Shown here: positions 61,471 through 64,000 of the stretch, piece by piece
How the letters are laid out: each line of letters opens with the position of its first letter
Position numbering within the stretch: the first letter of the stretch is position 1
Assembly (NCBI GenBank): GCA_943787595.1
Contig: CALSNA010000004.1
Span: forward strand, 62,001 to 126,000
DNA: 64,000 nt
Direction of reading: 5' to 3'
From: an uncultured Pseudomonadales bacterium
GTDB taxonomy: Bacteria > Pseudomonadota > Gammaproteobacteria > Pseudomonadales > Balneatricaceae
Program-made: the position numbers and the translations under genes
The notes under the pieces: model-generated
What the model saw: the letters and a program-made list of their open reading frames with translations, nothing else
What the model was told of the DNA's origin: nothing
Database searches by the model: none

Positions 61471-61728
61471 ATGAATTACATGACCAACATGCTTGTTAAG
61501 CCACTGATTTTTTTAGTCAGGTGCTATCGCTATTTGATCAGTCCTCTGCTGGGTAATCACTGCTGCTATTCACCCACTTGCTCGGAATATGCCATAATGG
61601 CACTACAGCTACATGGCCCAGTCAAAGGCTCATGGCTAATTATTTGGCGCATTATTCGCTGTAATCCGCTTTCTAGAGGCGGCCATGATCCAGTGCCTGG
61701 AAGGTCAAAAGTAGATTGTAAGTCGTAA
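61471..61728 (+). CDS. yidD: Membrane protein insertion efficiency factor YidD
   Basis: An 85-residue YidD (E. coli 85) with the full signature [39 protein letters not shown] and GGHDPVP. It helps YidC insert inner-membrane proteins. It normally lies in rpmH-rnpA-yidD-yidC; here it starts two bases after pdsS, apart from that group, and is probably translated with pdsS. Confidence 0.92.
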   Translation: MNYMTNMLVKPLIFLVRCYRYLISPLLGNHCCYSPTCSEYAIMALQLHGPVKGSWLIIWRIIRCNPLSRGGHDPVPGRSKVDCKS

Positions 61729-61906
61729 ACTGCTAAAATTGCAGAAATAGTTTCCCGGAACAAATTTAAATAGTGTAGTTAAAATTTTATCTGATCTGGA
61801 TGTGACCTTTGGTTTGTGTTTCTAGAAAATCTTTGTTGACAATTTAAAACAGAGATGAAACAGTGGGTGGTGATACTGTTTTTCAGTAAATGATTGAGGC
61901 AAGGCA

Positions 61907-62485
61907 ATGCCATTAAAAAATGCTTTGGCAAACGTTAGTTTTGATGATTTCGCTAATATGCTTATGGATTTGGGTGCCTTGGGTTCACCTGCAGAACTGC
62001 ATGGTTTGCTCTGTGGACAACTAAGCACTGGCCAACAGTTGGATACCGATGGCTGGCTGATGTTAGCATCGACACAACTGCAACTGGATATTGGCACAAA
62101 TAATGATCGCTTGGCCTTGATTGGCTTGTATGAACAAAGTCTAGCACAACTGAGTGTTTTCAGTTTTGAATTTCAACCATTGTTACCCACTGATGAGACA
62201 TCTCTGGAGTTACGCACTGTTGCCCTTGGACAATGGTGTAGTGGCTTCCTCAGTGGGTTTGGTTTGGCCCTTGATTATCAGCGACAAAAGCTGTCAGATG
62301 AAGTCAATGAATCCATTGCTGATTTGGCTCAGATATCACAGATAAAAAGTGATGAAATGGTTGACCAAACTGCGGAGCAAAGCTACATGGAACTGGTTGA
62401 ATATGTGCGTTTGGCCGCGACGATGGTGTATTTTGAGTTTAATGTGCCCAAGCACCAATCAGGTAATACTCAATCGCTACATTAA
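61907..62485 (+). CDS. ygfB: UPF0149 family protein YgfB
   Basis: A 192-residue all-helical cytoplasmic protein. The family strings ELHGLLCGQL near residue 30 and ALGQWCSGFLSGFGLAL near residue 107 are intact. Its role is not well defined; in Pseudomonas it influences gene expression tied to AmpDh3. It precedes pepP by 31 bases, the standard ygfB-pepP-ubiH order. No 6S RNA gene is seen upstream. Confidence 0.92.
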   Translation: MPLKNALANVSFDDFANMLMDLGALGSPAELHGLLCGQLSTGQQLDTDGWLMLASTQLQLDIGTNNDRLALIGLYEQSLAQLSVFSFEFQPLLPTDETSLELRTVALGQWCSGFLSGFGLALDYQRQKLSDEVNESIADLAQISQIKSDEMVDQTAEQSYMELVEYVRLAATMVYFEFNVPKHQSGNTQSLH

Positions 62486-62516
62486 GTAGTCAAAAACTCC
62501 ATGTTAGGATCTAACT

Positions 62517-63827
62517 ATGCAATGGCTTAAATCTACCGAGTATGCTGCCCGACGCTGTCGTCTAGCTGAGAATTTATCCGCTGATGCAGCTGTAATGGTT
62601 GCAGCAGCCCCAGTGCAGCAACGTAACGGTGATGTACAACAAGATTATCGTCAGGACAGTAATTTCTATTATTTGACCGGTTTTGCTGAACCGCATGCGT
62701 TATTGTTGTTGCGCCGTCGCCTGGGTAAGCTAGAAACAGTCCTATTTTGCCAACCTACAGATAAGCGGCAGGAATTATGGGAAGGCCACCGTTTGGGTGT
62801 TGAAAACGCTCCCTCAGCCTTACAGATTGACCGGGCATTTCCCATCAGTGAGTTGGATATGCAAATTCCAGCTTTATTAGATGGAGCCAGTACTGTTCAT
62901 ATCAGCTTTGCTAATCAGAAATTACAGCAGCAGTTACACAGATGGCTGATCCAACTACGTCACCAAGCTAGAGCTGGAGCTGAATGTCCTGGCCAGATAA
63001 TGGATTTGGACGCAACCCTGCATGAAATCAGATTACTTAAGTCGGCAGCAGAAATTAAGCAGATGCAGGCCGCTGCTGATCTGTCCATTAAGGCCCATAA
63101 GCGTGCTATGCAAGTCTGCAAAGCAGGTCTGATGGAGTATCAGCTAGCTGCTGAGTTGTCTCATACATTCGCCATGGGTGGCAGTATTCGAACTGCCTAT
63201 GGCTCCATCGTTGCGGGTGGGAAAAATGGTTGCATATTGCATTATACGTCCAATAGCTGTGTCTTATCCGATGGTGACCTGGTGCTGATTGATGCGGGTT
63301 GTGAACTGGATTATTATGCTGCTGACATTACCCGAACGTTTCCTGTCAATGGTCGTTTCAGTAAACCTCAGCGGGCTATTTATCAATTGGTGCTTGATGC
63401 CCATCAGGCAAGTTTAGCTCATGCGGCAGCCGGTGTGTCGTTGCGTCATCTACAAGATATTGCAGTACGGGTAATCACTACTGGGCTGGTACAACTAGGT
63501 TTGTTGCAAGGTAAAGTTGATCAACTAATTATAGATCGGGCCTACGAGCGTTTCTACATGCATCATATTGGTCACTGGTTGGGGATGGATGTTCATGACG
63601 TAGGACGTTACAAGCTTGATGGAAAGTGGCGTTTGTTACAAGAGGGCATGGTTATGACCATTGAGCCGGGCATCTACATCCAGCCTGATGAAGACAGTGT
63701 GGCATCGCACTGGCGAGGGATCGCCGTGCGTATTGAGGATGATATCCTCATTACTGCGCAGGGTCACCATAACCTAACGGCAGCGTTACCAGTGACCGTT
63801 GCAGCCATAGAAGCTTTGATGGCGTAA
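62517..63827 (+). CDS. pepP: Xaa-Pro aminopeptidase P
   Basis: A 436-residue dimanganese peptidase that removes N-terminal residues before proline. The N-terminal domain contains QDSNFYYLTGFAEPHALLLL. The metal ligands are the Asp residues in LIDAGCELDYYAADITRTF, the His in HHIGHWLGMDVHD, and the Glu residues in TIEPGIYI and AVRIEDDILIT. Length fits E. coli PepP (441). It ends two bases before ubiH. Confidence 0.97.
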   Translation: MQWLKSTEYAARRCRLAENLSADAAVMVAAAPVQQRNGDVQQDYRQDSNFYYLTGFAEPHALLLLRRRLGKLETVLFCQPTDKRQELWEGHRLGVENAPSALQIDRAFPISELDMQIPALLDGASTVHISFANQKLQQQLHRWLIQLRHQARAGAECPGQIMDLDATLHEIRLLKSAAEIKQMQAAADLSIKAHKRAMQVCKAGLMEYQLAAELSHTFAMGGSIRTAYGSIVAGGKNGCILHYTSNSCVLSDGDLVLIDAGCELDYYAADITRTFPVNGRFSKPQRAIYQLVLDAHQASLAHAAAGVSLRHLQDIAVRVITTGLVQLGLLQGKVDQLIIDRAYERFYMHHIGHWLGMDVHDVGRYKLDGKWRLLQEGMVMTIEPGIYIQPDEDSVASHWRGIAVRIEDDILITAQGHHNLTAALPVTVAAIEALMA

Positions 63828-63829
63828 GT

Positions 63830-64000
63830 ATGGTGATATCTTCCTGTGATATTGTGATTGTTGGTGCTGGCTTGGTGGGTGCCAGTGTGGCACTGGCATT
63901 GGCGGGTACCGCCCAGATATACGGGCTACGCATCGTATTGCTTGACACTGGCAGTCTGGATTCACTGCCGCTAGATTCAGGTTCGATTTTCGATGGCAGA
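63830..64000 (+). CDS. ubiH: UbiH-type hydroxylase, N-terminal part only
   Basis: 57 codons before the window ends. The protein starts MVISSCDIVIVGAGLVGASV, the GxGxxG flavin fold of UbiH/VisC hydroxylases, and the position right after pepP is that of ubiH. The end of the window cuts the gene; no defect is visible. Confidence 0.8.
   Translation, partial: MVISSCDIVIVGAGLVGASVALALAGTAQIYGLRIVLLDTGSLDSLPLDSGSIFDGR

Noticed and set aside
61729-61906. 6S RNA gene upstream of ygfB
   Set aside because: The spacer is too short and shows no long hairpin of the 6S type.
63830-64000. Window as a closed circle joining ubiH to position 1
   Set aside because: Joining the ends puts a stop in the ubiH frame five codons later, so the two ends are not a continuous gene.

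Overview
The window is chromosomal DNA of a gammaproteobacterium. Nearly every recognisable protein (RppH, PtsP, BamD, FabY, LptE, LeuS, RecR, Rnd, SSB, UvrA, TadA, PepP, UbiH) is a gammaproteobacterial type. Several gene orders are also typical of that class: HAD phosphatase/rppH/ptsP, dnaX-ybaB-recR, leuS-lptE, ssb divergent from uvrA, ypjD-corC, and ygfB-pepP-ubiH. FabY, the sortase-system regulators PdsR/PdsS and the VWA protein at 39.2 kb point to a marine or Pseudomonas/Oceanospirillales/Alteromonadales-like lineage; I cannot name the genus. My summed intact genes cover about 46.7 kb of 64 kb (roughly 73%), which is low for a free-living bacterium. With at least three rotted insertion sequences and two clear pseudogenes, this suggests a genome in decay, perhaps that of a host-associated organism. 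I found no rRNA, tRNA or CRISPR array.

Layout. 0-11 kb: a UbiI-like hydroxylase, gcvH, a HAD phosphatase, rppH-ptsP, nadE, bamD, trmO and bioA. 11-19 kb: a dead metallopeptidase gene, an Atm1-type ABC exporter, ridA, fabY, a dead IS3-type element and a small membrane protein. 19.6-25.2 kb: fadB without fadA, then leuS-lptE, which is visibly richer in G+C. 25.2-33 kb: a gene-poor accessory stretch with two small membrane proteins (one resembling a 3-TM phage holin). It is followed by a very AT-rich island carrying a membrane-anchored TPR protein, a GH108 phage-type muramidase and an HTH protein whose 3' end sits on a perfect slippery heptamer, then an IS481-type remnant. 33-37 kb: dnaX-ybaB-recR-rnd. 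37-43 kb: a dead IS5-type element, a VWA-domain surface protein and a YHYH protein. 43-50.5 kb: ssb/uvrA, ypjD-corC and tadA. 50.6-55.7 kb: a leftward operon of a dimethylglycine/sarcosine dehydrogenase-like flavoenzyme with etfB and etfA, then msrA. 56-64 kb: trpS, a dead rhodanese gene, pdsR-pdsS-yidD, ygfB-pepP and the start of ubiH.

How they fit. The dehydrogenase-ETF operon, GcvH and the quinone hydroxylases would make sense together if the cell oxidises methylated glycines and passes electrons through ETF to ubiquinone; this is an inference. The most unusual part is 26.2-31.7 kb, a holin/endolysin-like lysis set with an HTH regulator but no visible phage structural genes.
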